Origin: Phytoseiulus persimilis
Taxonomy: Eukaryota > Arthropoda > Arachnida > Mesostigmata > Phytoseiidae
Length of the DNA: 64,000 bases
Direction of reading: 5' to 3'
Assembly: GCA_037576195.1 (NCBI GenBank)
Contig: CM075102.1
Location: forward strand, 39,118,745-39,182,744
The notes under the pieces were generated by a model, which searched no databases, was not told the DNA's origin, and saw only the letters and a program-made list of their open reading frames with translations. Shown piece after piece: positions 35,401 to 47,700 of this stretch; the stretch's first letter is position 1; every line of letters begins with the position of its first letter. The position numbers and the translations under genes are program-made.

Positions 35401-37007
35401 ACGTCGCCATCCTCATTGCACGAATGAAGAGAAGTTTCCAAGTACGAGAGATCTCAAGTATCCTGCATCGGCGATACAAGCGCAGTTATGCACTCGCGCA
35501 CGACTACGTGCTTTAACGAGGCTGCGAGAACGCCCTTCGAACTCGCGAAGTGCCGTTCAAGGGTTTGCGTGAACTCTTTATCTCACCATCACGGCTGAGA
35601 CTGAATTCGAGTATTCAGACCCGATGTGAGCCCTCTCTGCTCAGTTTCCTAGATGGTTACGGGAGCTCAGGAAGTATCAGCTCGATCCCAAGCCTCCAGC
35701 GGTGGTCTACTCGTCCATGGCATGATCGGAGCATCCATTGATGAGGACGCTAACGCAAAATAACTTATCATGGTTACGGTTTTTTATTTATGGATCTCCA
35801 TGAATCCGCAACGACTCATGAGTACGAAGCTTTCAGTGAACGTCACGAAACAAAGACTACCGCTAGTAGCCGATCAGCACGACAACGGGTTCGTGGGCGA
35901 GGTCACTCAGCCCAAACTTTCGTGAGGGTGGAATCTATCTGATGGGAAAATATTTGACCAGGGCCTGAGCGCCCGGAAATCCTCTTCAAGAAGTGGGTCG
36001 CGGTAAACGAGAGCCGTCAGGGTACTCCTCTTAGTGTGCGACTACGACGAAAATTCGTGACCTCAACAAGTCATTCCAATGGTATGAGAGGATCAAAACT
36101 GCTCGACAATCAACTGATGTCAGTAATAGCTGCGGATTTTCATGAGCGCAAAATAGAGTGCTGACATCCGCACATCGATCACGATTGCAACACGGCGTAG
36201 GCCGCGAACCAGACCTCTTAGTCAGGAGACCAAGAATCAGGGGGGGGAGAGGAGGTTCAGAAAAGCTAGACAGGAGCTGTAGAAGCCCTGCGACGCTCGC
36301 AGCTCGGTGTGCCATGGAGTGTGTCGATAATTGTGGTAAAAGTTTGGGTCGATATGTGACAGAGATGACGGTCACTTCTGCCAACACCGCCACGCCGCTC
36401 CCGTGGAGAATATCGACAAGTGGTCCCGATCTTTCCCAGACCGAGAAGAAACCGGAGCGGGGGAGAGAGGCATATCAACCCGAATCCACATTGACATCTC
36501 GAGCCGGCACTCTCACAACGGCCCCCGCACTCTCTTTTCTATATTTCATCGCCTCCCGCTTTTCTTTCGGGGATCTTGTTGGCGGCTCTCTCTAAACTTC
36601 CACCCGAACGGGGAAAGCCTCGGCCTGCCGGAGGGGGCATCCCACGATTCGACGGATCCATGAACACGACTCGAACGACTCAGCTCCGTTCTCCTTGGAT
36701 TTGATTTCGTAGGCAAGCGAGAGCATTTAGACCGAGCACGCCCTCCGATCACATTACATCGGCTGTTGCTGCCGAGCCCGGTCGAATATCGTTGGAGAAG
36801 CTTTCCTGATAATGGAAGGGACATAAATCAATTTTATCTTCCCACTAGTACAGAAGTAGAAGCTCAGACGAGCAGCACAACGGCAGCAGCAACTAGCAAC
36901 AACATCCTGAGCAGATAGAGCGGCTCTCCTGCCGGCGGAGCGGGCACTCGGCCGGCTGCGGGAGAACAACGACTCGCGGAGAGAAATATGGGGAGCGATC
37001 TCTCCTC

Positions 37008-37022
37008 GCCGCCGCCGCCGCC
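37008..37022 (+). repeat. (GCC)5 trinucleotide repeat
   Basis: Five perfect GCC units. A minus-strand frame reads it as Gly/Arg, but there is no support for a gene. Confidence 0.85.
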
Positions 37023-38824
37023 TTCCTCTCGCAGAATGAGGAGTGAGCCGGCTATAAAATTCATAATGGACATCCGAGGCTAGGGAGAAGCCATTCGAGA
37101 GATGTTCCACTCGGGGAGTGAGCGGAAGGCAGCCATCCCGCATCGTTTGATGCAGTCATCTTGCCTCTCGTTCATCCGTCTGAAATTCAACACCACCAGT
37201 CCTTCAGATCGAATATCAATATCTCGTCGGTCCTTATCGCTCATTTCTATCTATCATGGCAAGCATGAGCTACTCGAAATCCGAAACTCAGTTTCCGAGA
37301 TTCCTCGGACAATGCTTGTTGAAAGGACTCGTTTCGAGTCGGACTGCGCTTGGAGATCCCCGCTCAATCGTTCCTCAACAATCAGAGGGAGAACGGGACT
37401 GGGCCCGTTCCTCCGGAGGGAACCGCAGCGGATGCCAACGCAGGGACGAAGGGAGAGCGAGACGAACGACGACGAGATGAGTCGGGCGGGATGGCCTAAG
37501 AACCGAAATCATCTTCTGGATCGAATACAGATGATCTCCGCGGAGGGACTCCCATATTCGTCCCATATTCTAATACGTTAGGAGCGAGTCCGCAACTCGA
37601 GTTGAGAAAGCCGAGGTAAACAACCCGAGGAGGAGTCCGGTCGTAAGCTCGCTCTCCCGTAAGGATTTCAATCAAGCCACGCGAAGCTTCTGAATCTCGG
37701 ATGAGATGGACGGATCTAGTAATGAGCACCTGTAACGACCGATGCCGGAGGAAGGAGGATTGTTAATGAGGGTTTGAAATTCGGAGTTTAGACTCCTTGA
37801 CTCGTGCTGAAGTCCACTGTGCTGGTCTTTACGAGTGGAAAAAGCCAGCTCACTGCGCAGTCGAGTGCAGTCTATTGTTTGGAAGTTTTCGAGAATTTCT
37901 GAAAATAGAAAGGAAGAGGAGAAAAAAGTTAATATGCAAGAGCCTGTACCGAGCTCATTCGGAGAGCCGAACAGCGAATTCCTGGTCAGCGATTCGGTTC
38001 TACACAAAGCGTTGCACATCGTCCACGCCTGCAATGGCGCTCAAACTCCCAACACAATGGGAGCCTGGATCCATTCTTCACATGCTCCAAACTTTTTGAG
38101 CTCGCCGATATTTCTTCCAGCGGCGTAATGCGTTGAATTGCTTCAGAGCCTCAGGAGCGTTAAAACGTTGCTTCGCAGCCGAGCTGCGACCTCGTTCGAC
38201 TCGAGACCGCAACGCTGGAATCCTGTGCGCAGAACGACCCTCCGAACAAACGGGCAGGCCGCGCAAGGCTGCGCAAACAGGGCAAGCGCGGCGGAGGAAG
38301 AGATCCAGCTTAAAGTGAGCTGGTCCTACGCGTGCTGTTCTTGGCGGTTTCTTGGGTAAACAATCGGTCAGTGAATGTGAGTGTGCTCGGCTGTTTACTT
38401 TGGTGGCACGCTTCCATAGATCAGCAGACTTTTGGCTTTCGTTCATTTATATTAAAAGCCGAACAATTTACGAGTAAAGCCAGTCCGCCGGGGTCGGAAT
38501 CTTTTGGCGCAGCGAGGCAAGGAAGCCGACCACGACTCACAGCAACAGACGTGGTAGAAACGCCCCACCATGGATCAGTCGAAGGCATGATTCGTCGAGG
38601 ACTCACCGCCCAGCAAACTCGCCCAGGTCCCCCATGCCAACTGAGAAATCACTTTCCGTGTTTCTTGAGTTCGCCTGTCGGAGGATTCCCTCCTGGATTT
38701 GGTGCCTCTCATCCTGAAAACCTCAGTCCGCGACTCGTGTTCCTTGAGTGCATCAACATCTGACCCCGAATGCGCCCCTCGCAGCAGTCGCTCAAATCTT
38801 GCGCTCGGAGCGATATCTCGAGAG

Positions 38825-38841
38825 CCCACTTTGAAAGTGGG
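38825..38841. repeat. Perfect 17-nt palindrome
   Basis: CCCACTTT, one central G, then AAAGTGGG. Exact two-fold symmetry such as this can be a transcription-factor site; no gene nearby allows that to be tested. Confidence 0.7.
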
Positions 38842-38876
38842 TAGTAACTGTCGTCGTGGAACATAGTACTCGAAGC

Positions 38877-39611
38877 TTAACGAACAATGCGAAATTCTCT
38901 AAAAGCCTCGAAATCCTCGAGGTTGCGGATCCCGTCAAAGTACGACTCCGCCGCCGCCGCCGTTTCGCAGCGGCAGCAGCAGCGTCGGTGGGTGGGGGAT
39001 CTGAGTGAGTGAGAGAGACGACGTAATCCTTGGGAACGCATCTCTATGTTCATGTCTCTCTCGGCGGGTTCTTCCGACGTCTCCCTATCTTCATATCTTT
39101 CTTCACTCACAAAGCAAGAAACGGACCAGCAGACAGACGACCGCGGGAGGTATGTTTTATTAAAACCGAGGCTGTCGCTCCGCGGTGAAATCCGCTCTTT
39201 GTGCTCACGGCGAATAGATGGAGCAATTGGACGGAGAATCCGATCCCGCGACCATTGTGCGAACGCTGGCGAATCTCCCTCAAAACTCAGGTGGGATCGA
39301 AGGCGCCCCACCACGACTACATCAAGACCATTCAAGCCGCGGAACACATCCTTCTTGTCCCGTTCCAGACACTCCTCCAAAGTTGACCTCTCTAGGAATC
39401 CCAGCTCTTTCCCGTACTCCGAGATGTAGATATACTCCACTTGCGCAACGCCGCGGAGAATTTTATCGAGTGAGCCGACCACGTCTCGCCGCTGTCGGGG
39501 GCCTCCCGCCGGTCCTTCGACGAGCCGAGAGCGAAGCGCCAGCGGTTCGACCGGTCGAGCGCCCCCGTCGTCGAAGGGTTTGCATGTCACGTTGCAGGCC
39601 AGGCTACGCAC
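38877..39611 (-). other. Open frame of 244 codons with trinucleotide tract, doubtful
   Basis: The frame is open for 244 codons but begins at GTG. The middle (LERSTLEECLERDKKDVFRG, then LDVVVVGRL) is plausible protein. The C-terminal part is generated by the CCG/CAG tract at 38948-38984 (Ala, Arg, Cys runs). Plus-strand frames at 39046-39429 and 39218-39652 cover the same bases. No motif. It might hold one exon around 39250-39450; otherwise chance. Confidence 0.15.
38948..38984 (+). repeat. (CCG)5 and (CAG)n tract
   Basis: Five CCG units, a short spacer, then CAGCGGCAGCAGCAGCG. Confidence 0.85.
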
Positions 39612-39664
39612 TTAAGCTGAGCATTGTGATGCAGATTCGTCCGTTGCGTTGAAAAAGATCGACG

Positions 39665-40837
39665 TCAAGTAGATTCATCCGTCGGGCGGAGACGATATCC
39701 GTCTCGGGCTGGCTCGATCGGACCATGTGTCGACGAGGAGGGTTGTTCGTCTCGCGACAAGCCACGCAATCGATGAACGAGCCGCGTGATTGGATAGTTT
39801 TGGTCGTGCCTCCAGATGACTTCTTCCACTTGTAATATCATCAAAAGACACAAACAGCAGAAGAGGTAGTGTTGCGGGGTGTTGCATTCGGTGGGATACG
39901 ATCAAAATCGGGATCCTCTCCATCAACGCGACGATCCAAATGAGATGCTGTCCAGGGAGCTGAATACAACGTCATAGTGCACGGACCCTTCGTATGTTTC
40001 TTACGAACCGAGAACTGCAGAGTGTTCAAAATTTCCAGGTCAGCAACAAGGTTTCCACACTTTCCTGCTCTCTCACGCTCCGTCCCGAAGTCAAGTTGTT
40101 CGCCGGAATCGGAGAGAACTCCAACGGCATCGATCAGGCACAACGGTTGACCGCAAGGAGTTGTCTCCGAAGGAGTCAACGGAAACACCCACTCCGTGAG
40201 ATCCCCGGCTCAGGAGTCGGAACACGCACTTCGGAGTTTGTCAAACTGAATTTCTTGGTCGGGATTACAGATTGATACGACCGAAATTCAGATGCCGACC
40301 AAGAAACTACGCTTTGCCACTCTCGCGAGTGAGCCTATTACCAGCAAGCTATAGACATGCGCTGACCGCACATCGCAACCTAGCAGATCAACTTCAGTGA
40401 CGCATTTCCATAGAATACCAGGAACGGAAGGGAGATACGGCGGCTCTGAGAATTCCCCCCCTCTCGTTGTCAACGCGCGGTTGCCGAAAGGACGGAGCAA
40501 TGCACCTGTTTCGACTGTGGCTCCTTCGATAGCTCTTCAAGGCTCCGGAGACCTCGCGCAGCAGATATTGCTCCGTAATAAACTCCTCCTCGAGCTCGGA
40601 GGTTGATACGAACGGAGTTGAGATTTCAAATCGAGCTTGTCTCTCAGAGACGTTTGGAGTTTTGCGACGCGCCCGCATACGGTCGACATATCTGGTTAAC
40701 CGAGCCTCTCATCATAGCTATTCATCTGTACTCGAGCTGTACAAACAAAAAAATCATGAGGGTACGGCCCGTCCTGTTCTCTTCCGGTGGTCCCTTCTGT
40801 GCCGGCTTTTCTGCTCCTTCCCCTGTGCCCTTTCAGT
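39665..40837. other. No recognised gene
   Basis: A minus-strand frame at 39841-40188 (115 codons, GTG start) is protein-like (GNLVADLEILNTLQFSV) and contains a donor-like TTC|GTAAGA, but the only in-phase acceptor would give a 45-base intron. I do not call it a gene. The rest is short frames. Confidence 0.45.
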
Positions 40838-40872
40838 CATGCATGCACGCATGCATACACGCACGCGCGCAT
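40838..40872. repeat. 35-nt perfect alternating purine-pyrimidine tract
   Basis: CA, TG, CG and TA dinucleotides alternate without a break for 35 bases, ending in CGCGCGCAT. Such tracts are the classical substrate for left-handed Z-DNA. A second, 16-base alternating stretch lies 155 bases downstream at 41027-41042. It is probably a CATG/CACG microsatellite by origin. Confidence 0.85.
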
Positions 40873-43420
40873 TCGCCCCCATCCGGCGGGCAGCTCGAGC
40901 GGGTCGTCTGGGCTCCTCTCAGCAGTCCTCCTCAAACCTCCTAAAAAAGGAGAACGGTGTTCGTATAGTGAGTAAGTAAGCAAGCGAACAGGCACAGGTT
41001 GACCGGGTGGTGAGCAAACAAGCTTCTGCATGCATATGTATAGCTCGCCGTTTGTGTTCGCGCACAAAAGAGAGCTACGCCGCGACCAGGTATTTGCACT
41101 GTTCAGACACGCTCCGGACGCTTTTCAGATTCGCGTGCGACAAGTGTGTGTGTGCGCCCCCATCTTTCTGTTTCATTCCGTCTCTATTGCCGGAGAACAC
41201 TCGAGCCTTGCCGGGATTTCGCCTGAACTGCCTCGTCTTCCGATGCGCTCAGTCGTCTCGAGTGCTCAGTTCTCGAAGCTCAGAACGAGCGTTCTTCTTT
41301 CGGCCCAATACGACCGTCAAGCCGGCTCTTTTCCCATATTCGCGGGAGCTTCAGGCTGTTGAGTAAGAAACCTCTCTCCGCGATGAGTTCAACGCAGCGG
41401 GTGCGTGATTCATTGGCACCAATCATCATGATTAAAACATAGAATGGGTGACTAGCAGCTAGAAGGGCGTTCACTTACTAGCCGTCTGCACGACCGACTT
41501 TCCGCTCAGTGAGTTCGTTATTATCTGAGAGCCTCATTGGATACCACGCCCCTATTAAAGCCGGCTCGTCACCTAGAATATTCAGGTTCACGATTAGAGG
41601 GAGCGAATTTCGTTGAGCGAACTAGACTCTTGCTCTGCGCGGTATCACCGTTTTACGGGATCGATCGCTGTGAATTCTTCATGGCAGAGGACGCTCGATC
41701 CCGCTGGGTGCTCCCCCCCATCCCCTCCTATCCTCGTAGGGCCGAGAGGACACCGGTCAAGCGTCTCGGTTGGTAGACGTCGCGAAAACGCCCTCTGATC
41801 TGACCCACGGTTATTCACTCTGTCGAGTGAGGGTTCCCCGGTCGCGACGTCGACTCCGACAGCGCTCGTGACACGTAACGCTAAGGTCGACGAAAGGCAC
41901 CATCCGTCGTGCTGCGCTCTGTCTGCCGGACACGGGTACCGGTAGCATAACGAAAGGCAAGGTGCCAAGTCCACCAGGCTCACGCCGGTGGGGCTATGAA
42001 CCGGACCGGCTTTCTCACTCTCTCTCGGATGCGATTTCATTTTTTGACGCGCAATCCCGGAACGGTTTGAGGAGCGACGGATGAGGCACGAAATGCTCAC
42101 CGGCTGAAATCATCAGAACCCGCACTGATTCGCGTCTCCAGGCGTGAAAACGCTAATCATGCGGAGCGTAGAACGCGGGGATTGAAACAGAAAGATTCCC
42201 AATGGACGAGACTTCTGCATAAATTGACCTGATTTAGCTCATTCGGAGAGCGTGAATTATTTCTTCGGCACACTCCCACCTCAAAGCGGCGGCTTGCACA
42301 CTCGCTCCATTTTACACCCAAGCCAGACGCCCGAGGGCTGAATGGTTCCACTCTTTAGAATGTCTTAATCGAAAGAGCGCAAGCCGGAGCGACTTTGAAT
42401 ATCGAACCTTCCTCTGCGTCCGGCTCAGGAGCTGAGTGAAGGGCCGCGCCGGAGGAATCTCGAATGTGATTCGAGGCGAGCGGCGACCTGATCTCAGCGG
42501 GCCGAGACCTAGTTCCCGACGGCTTCGTTCTTCTGGAGACATCGTCCTGCGCAGAGTTTACCGAGCTCGCGTTGAAGTCACATTACAGAACGGAACAAAA
42601 TCGATTTTCGTTCCCGAGTTGGACATTTGGCTCGATCTCGTGAATCATGCTGACGATGGATCACTGCCTTGAAGGAAACTATCGGACACGCGCTCGGAGT
42701 TTTCCGAACAAGACCGTGACGCTTGTTCACATTCTCGCTGCCGACAATCATACCCTTGATGACGTGGGCGTGTTCGTTGGAATAGATTTTGTTCACTTGC
42801 ACGACTGGAAAACTTCCAACGGGGAGCCCGAGCATAACGATCAAACAGTTCTGGGATCGTCTCGATCCCTAACTCCACTATGAATAGTTCCAATCAGAGT
42901 AACGATCTCTCCGCAACCTCAAATCCGATAGTGCGCAAAAGCAGCAGGATAAAACGAATGCGAACAGTGATGGATGTTCAGGGGAAACTTCGCAGACGGA
43001 ACGAAACTAGTATCGGCAATCTGCATGCATCCATTATCAAGCATGTTCCTCACACGCAGCCTTCTCATCCTACGGCTCGGCTCATGTACTGTCGATTCGT
43101 AGAACTGTGGTAGAATTTCCAATGAGGAAAATGTCCATTATTACGTGGAAGAGACCCGAAGCGGGAGGTGTTTGTTCGATGATTCCAGCACTCCGACCTC
43201 AGGCAAGGAGCTTCCTTTGACGACATCGGATCCCGATCACAAGAATGGATTCAAGGAGCCCCTGGGAAAGCTTGGGTTCGAGTTAGAAGTTGATGAGCAC
43301 GTAACAAGTTGAATCAATACGAGCATATGCTGGGGGATATTATGCTTTGGAGTTAACCCCTCTTTACGATGGAACAGATCCTCAGCCATTGGAGCTCACA
43401 AAGCCCGCGCTGTGACTCAC
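40873..43420. other. No recognised gene
   Basis: Frames do not exceed 151 codons (41645-42100, minus). Between 42436 and 42890 a plus-strand frame and two minus-strand frames are all partly protein-like (for example VTLQNGTKSIFVPELDIWLD on plus and PVGSFPVVQVNKIYSNEHAH on minus) and cannot be ranked. I see no RNA gene or element ends. Confidence 0.45.
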
Positions 43421-43446
43421 CTAGCGAGCTAGCGAGCGAGTTCGAG
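43421..43446 (+). repeat. (GAGC/TAGC)n tetranucleotide tract
   Basis: CTAGCGAGCTAGCGAGCGAG followed by TTCGAGC. It belongs to the same GAGC-type slippage family as the tract at 7651. Confidence 0.75.
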
Positions 43447-43664
43447 CAGGCAGCCTATGTAATTCTGCTCTCGCTAAGAGGCTAATCCTTGGACTTTCCT
43501 GTACCAGCGACATAACCTTATCAAAGCCCTTCCCCTCGGAAGTATCCACACCGTCGCTCCAACAGCGCTCCGTTCGTCGCCGGAGCGAAACTGCGCGGAG
43601 GATTCTGTGGATATCCTCTTTTCCGTTGTGACGACTTCGGAATTCTCCACCGTTTTCTGCTGCG

Positions 43665-44710
43665 ATGGTCCGTCATCGTAGCATGAAAGGGCGAGCTACT
43701 AAACGGAATATTCTCGGAGTGAATTTGAGTGGTTTTCCGCGAGAAAATCCGCGGGAAGTGGGTACGTGGCGGACACGGCGAGATTCAGAACGCATGGTAC
43801 GGAACACCTTTGGAACTCTTTGGCGAGGAGCCCTGCAAACGATGTCGGAGTATCGCTTAGCTCGGTCGAAGCTCGATCTCACGTTTCAACTACTCTGTGC
43901 CATCCCATCTGCTAAGTTCGCCGGTTGGTCGGACGAGTCGTTGGCTGTCGGCACGCGGCCATTTTAATTTCAGCCCCGAGTTCGGTCCCGATTTGAAGTG
44001 GAAACCCCCATATTAAGGTGTGCAAGCGAGCAGCACCTCTCTAAAAATATAGAGTGGAACAGAAGCAGGCTCCGTGGCGCCCACCAATCATGGACACGTG
44101 TCAACCCTTGCCCCCCCCCCCCGCAACTCGGTCGCCCGTACCCTCCGCCGCCAGACAGCCTGCGCTTCGCATCCCCTTTTTGCCTCCGAGTCTCATGCCA
44201 TGAGTCGCTCGTCGGAGGCTTCCTCAGAGGTTCTTCAGATTGGTTGTCGGCGTCGTCTCTCTGCCTCCCGGTGTCAAATTGGGACTATATTACGAGAGTC
44301 GCTGGGCGTGTCGTGGAAGGGGGTTCGAAACTTCCTTTCGCCTTTATCGGCCGGCTGTGTCTGGCTATTTTTAAAGGTGACTCGTGCCTTTTGAACAAAT
44401 TCGAAAGCTCGACTGGGTCCGTAATCACTCGTTGAAGTGTCTTTTCCTCCGTATTTCCCACTCGACGCCTCCCTTCCCTCCTCCCTGCTCGCTTCCCACC
44501 TCACCCCTGTTTCTCATTCCAGCCCAAAAAGAGTTCGGGCATCGCGGAAATCCGGGGCGGACAGAGATCTCATTGGTAGAAGCCTTTGGGGTGAAACCTT
44601 CCGGATTCTCGATAATCATGTCAGTTATCTCGAAAACACTGCGGGGAGAGCCTCCCGAGCTGGGTCCGCTCAGGCAAGATGACTTCGGGAAGAGAAACGA
44701 CACAAACTGA
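43665..44710 (+). CDS. Candidate two-exon gene, unknown small protein (about 94 aa)
   Basis: I do not recognise this. The ATG at 43665 has a good context (GCGATGG). A first exon of 97 bases ends at a good donor (GTGG|GTACGT) at 43762. The acceptor at 44521-44522 is the best in the window, preceded by roughly 70 bases rich in C and T. Joining them keeps the frame (phase 1) and gives about 94 residues to TGA 44708-44710. The first exon is basic (MVRHRSMKGRATKRNILG). The second is mixed, with a hydrophobic patch (FSIIMSVISKTL) and a polar tail ending GKRNDTN. The intron would be 760 bases and include the C12 run. Alternatively the first exon reads through to a stop at 43967 (100 aa), or the pyrimidine tract is just simple sequence. 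Confidence 0.3.
44111..44122 (+). repeat. Poly-C run (12 C)
   Basis: Twelve uninterrupted C, the same length as the G runs at 17171 and 32431. It lies within the candidate intron of the gene model above. Confidence 0.9.
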
Positions 44711-47700
44711 GGGTTCGTTTCTAGCTTTGCATGCGTTTCAGACCCGCGTCGGAAACAGGGACTTTTGCATGGGAATCGACCTCCTCCGAAATGGATCGCT
44801 ACACACGGATAGATCTATTGAGCAAAAGACAGGGCAGGCGAGCGAGTAGGCACGAAAGAAAAAACATGGGGAGAGGACTAGATACTGAACGATTCGGTTC
44901 CGAGCCAGTGCGATCTCGCTGAACCCCATCAGGAGTCCTACTGCGAGCGAAGGAGAAGATTCGGGAAACGGCGTCCTGGGAGATGGATTTTTTTCCCGCT
45001 CGTTGTTCTCATTCCCTCCGTCAAAGCAACCCACAAGTGAGCACAACTCCGTAAATCGAGCGCGCTATGTATAAGGTCAGGTGATACAACGCATGAACTC
45101 CGTAGCTGATACGCTTCGACGTGTGTCCTTGTTATGGCGCGTGAATCGCGCACTCGGGCCATCAGTCCAGCGTTCTCTCGTGCTTCCATCGGACACGGTG
45201 CACTTGAGTACCGGCGACAAAGATACTTGCCTCGAATCCAAGAGCTCTCTTCTTCGCTTCTTCCTTGGTTTTCCCATCCCACAGGCAGCACTCCAGCGAG
45301 GTGCAAAACAAACGGCGGAACTTTGAGCATGAATCTCGTGAACTAATCCGGAAGCGGTCGCGGCGGCAGGCAGGACCAGCCTTCCACTTGATTTGATTCT
45401 TATCGTTCCGACGAAACCTCGACGGGACGCGAACACGGCCGCGTTCGAGAGTTGCGTGAGAGATAGTCTCTGGGGAAGTTCCACCCGGGGTTCCGTTTGA
45501 ATTTTCCCGCCACAGCCGTCGTCCACCCCCGCATTCGCCTCCGCCTCGCGCTGCGGGGTAACGCTCCCGCCTGTTCTCCTGCTTCGTGTTCCCACATCGC
45601 TCCCCACCTGCCGACCGGGTCCGAAGTTGATGGTGGTGATTTTTCATCGCAAGCTAACATCTCTTTAGCGTCGCGACGAATGACGTGCACCGAACCTACA
45701 GAACAGGGTTGCAAGGCGAGAGAAGTCTAGAAAGCGTTGTTCCTAGCGTAGAGGGGGTGATCTGGGGGAGAGGGGGTATTCTTGCTCCCTCATCACGAGC
45801 GAACGGTTAAAGCCCAGAGGATGTCGTCGAGCAGGATGAGGACACTCCGCTTTGGAACATTACGGGCGCTCTGCTCCTTCATTACACCCAAATGAGACTT
45901 TTAATGTGAAACCGGCTGTTGCGTTCAGACATCGGTGACAACGGCTGCAATGATTTCCCTGCGGTTTGAGCCGCCGCCGTGTTTTGGACTCGGGTGAGGA
46001 GTACCGGGGATCATGTCCATTTCTCGAGTTCACATTGACGAGGAAACCAAATCCCAAACCTGCCTCAGAACTCTCCCAGAGTTTGAACCTCGCAGCGCGA
46101 TATTCCAAACCACCGTGCAATTCCCGATAGAGGAATACTGATGCATGGCTGGAAGCGGGAACCCAGGGAGGGGAATAACCGGTTTCCCGTTTGGAGCATT
46201 TCAGCTGTGATGAATATTTCTTTCAATTCTTGCTGGAAGGATGGATTCTTGATTCGTTTGCCCTCTCTCAAAGGTTTCTCCATTCCATAAGAGTCCGCGC
46301 ATAGCAAGAACTAACGATCGCGGCAGATTTCGATAATGGACTCTGATGGAAGCGTATGGATGTAAACAACATGTATCGAAGGACATGAGGAGAGGATGTG
46401 CTGCAGCTTCACTTCTATTCACTAACTTCACACATTCCGACGATATTTCTCGTTATCTTCGGGCCAGCCTCGGGCTGCGGTAAATTTCATTCCGATGTCG
46501 AAGTTCGATACAAAGAGGCTGTAAAAACTTCAAAGTGGGGAGCGGGACGACAAGAAAGCGGGAATGTTGTGCGGTGACGATGAGGCTACAGTACAGTCTT
46601 GCCAGTTCAATGGCATGGTTAAGGTAAGCTCCTTGGATGAAGCGACCCAAATATTCTGGATCCTTCGTCAACTTCGGTCGACTGCATGTCACCGATTTTG
46701 AGAATCGCGCCCAAGAAGATCTGTTCTCTTCAAGATTTGAAAGCAGGGGCCCCAACTTCCATACTACGAGACCACTTGCGTGTTCCCCCTTTGGCTCGCG
46801 TTCGGTTGGACGGAGTTTCCCACCGATGGTATCCTCAAACTATGTACCGGACACTCGATCTTTGTCAACCGTATCCCATTATTCGCGATGAGCGCACTGT
46901 TGTAGACTCTGACCGTATTGAAAGCAAAGTTTCGAGTGGAACCAGCTGGAGCCGAGCTTTTGGTTCTCACTCCGTGAGGCTCAACCGAATGTCAAATGAG
47001 CCTTGGCTCAGTGGAGGGACGGTAAATGAAAACCACTCCTTGGACCACCTACAGACTGAAGTTTGGATTATTATTTGCCGTTGTTGTGCCGTTTTCTCTT
47101 CCTCGATACTCGGAGTTCTCTTGCGTGCCCGACGAAGGTGGCAACAGATCGTCTTCGCCCGCTGTACATGCGTACGTCAGTCAGCGATCCATTCGCCCTA
47201 GGTGTTCTAAGCGTGGGTGTTAAGACCAAACCTTTCAATGAGGGCTCGCTTTCTCGTCCGTCAGCTGCTTGACCGACCGACCAAGCAGCCAGTCGGTCCA
47301 CTCACTCGTCCAGAAAAACAAATGATTCACATCTCGCCAAAAGCGTAGCGAGCGCGATCAAGCGAGGGAACGATCAGCTCTGACTCAGTCTAAGATCACT
47401 ACAATTTGGTTACGAACGCTACGGGCGGAGCGTAAATATACCCCCTTTGCGGAACGAAATCAATCAGTTACCCGATCTCAGAATCCTTCGGTTGCCTTCG
47501 TAACCGGAGTTCATAGGCAACAATCTCGTCTCGATCGGCAATTTTTGAATTTTACCCAGGTCAGTCGTCGGTACTATCTGGATAGAAGGGTCATCCTCGG
47601 AAGCGGAGCGTAGCGTTCATGGTACGACTGTAACTTGCATCGGAGTAATGTCTCCATACATCAGCTTCATCAATCAGAGATTTCAGTCATATTCACGTGG

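Larger units (their letters stand above)
30137..38824. other. No recognised gene; sparse simple repeats
   Basis: The longest gene-poor stretch. Frames do not exceed about 160 codons (33411-33887, 37102-37581). A plus-strand frame at 37835-38128 and its antisense partner at 37672-38034 both look moderately protein-like and cannot be separated. Contents listed separately are a poly-G run at 32431 and a GCC tract at 37008; a G8 run sits at 36240-36247. No RNA gene, transposon end or long inverted repeat was seen. Confidence 0.45.

Noticed and set aside
42436-42893. Coding region on plus or minus strand
   Set aside because: Plausible peptides on both strands cancel out; no start, splice pair or motif favours one.
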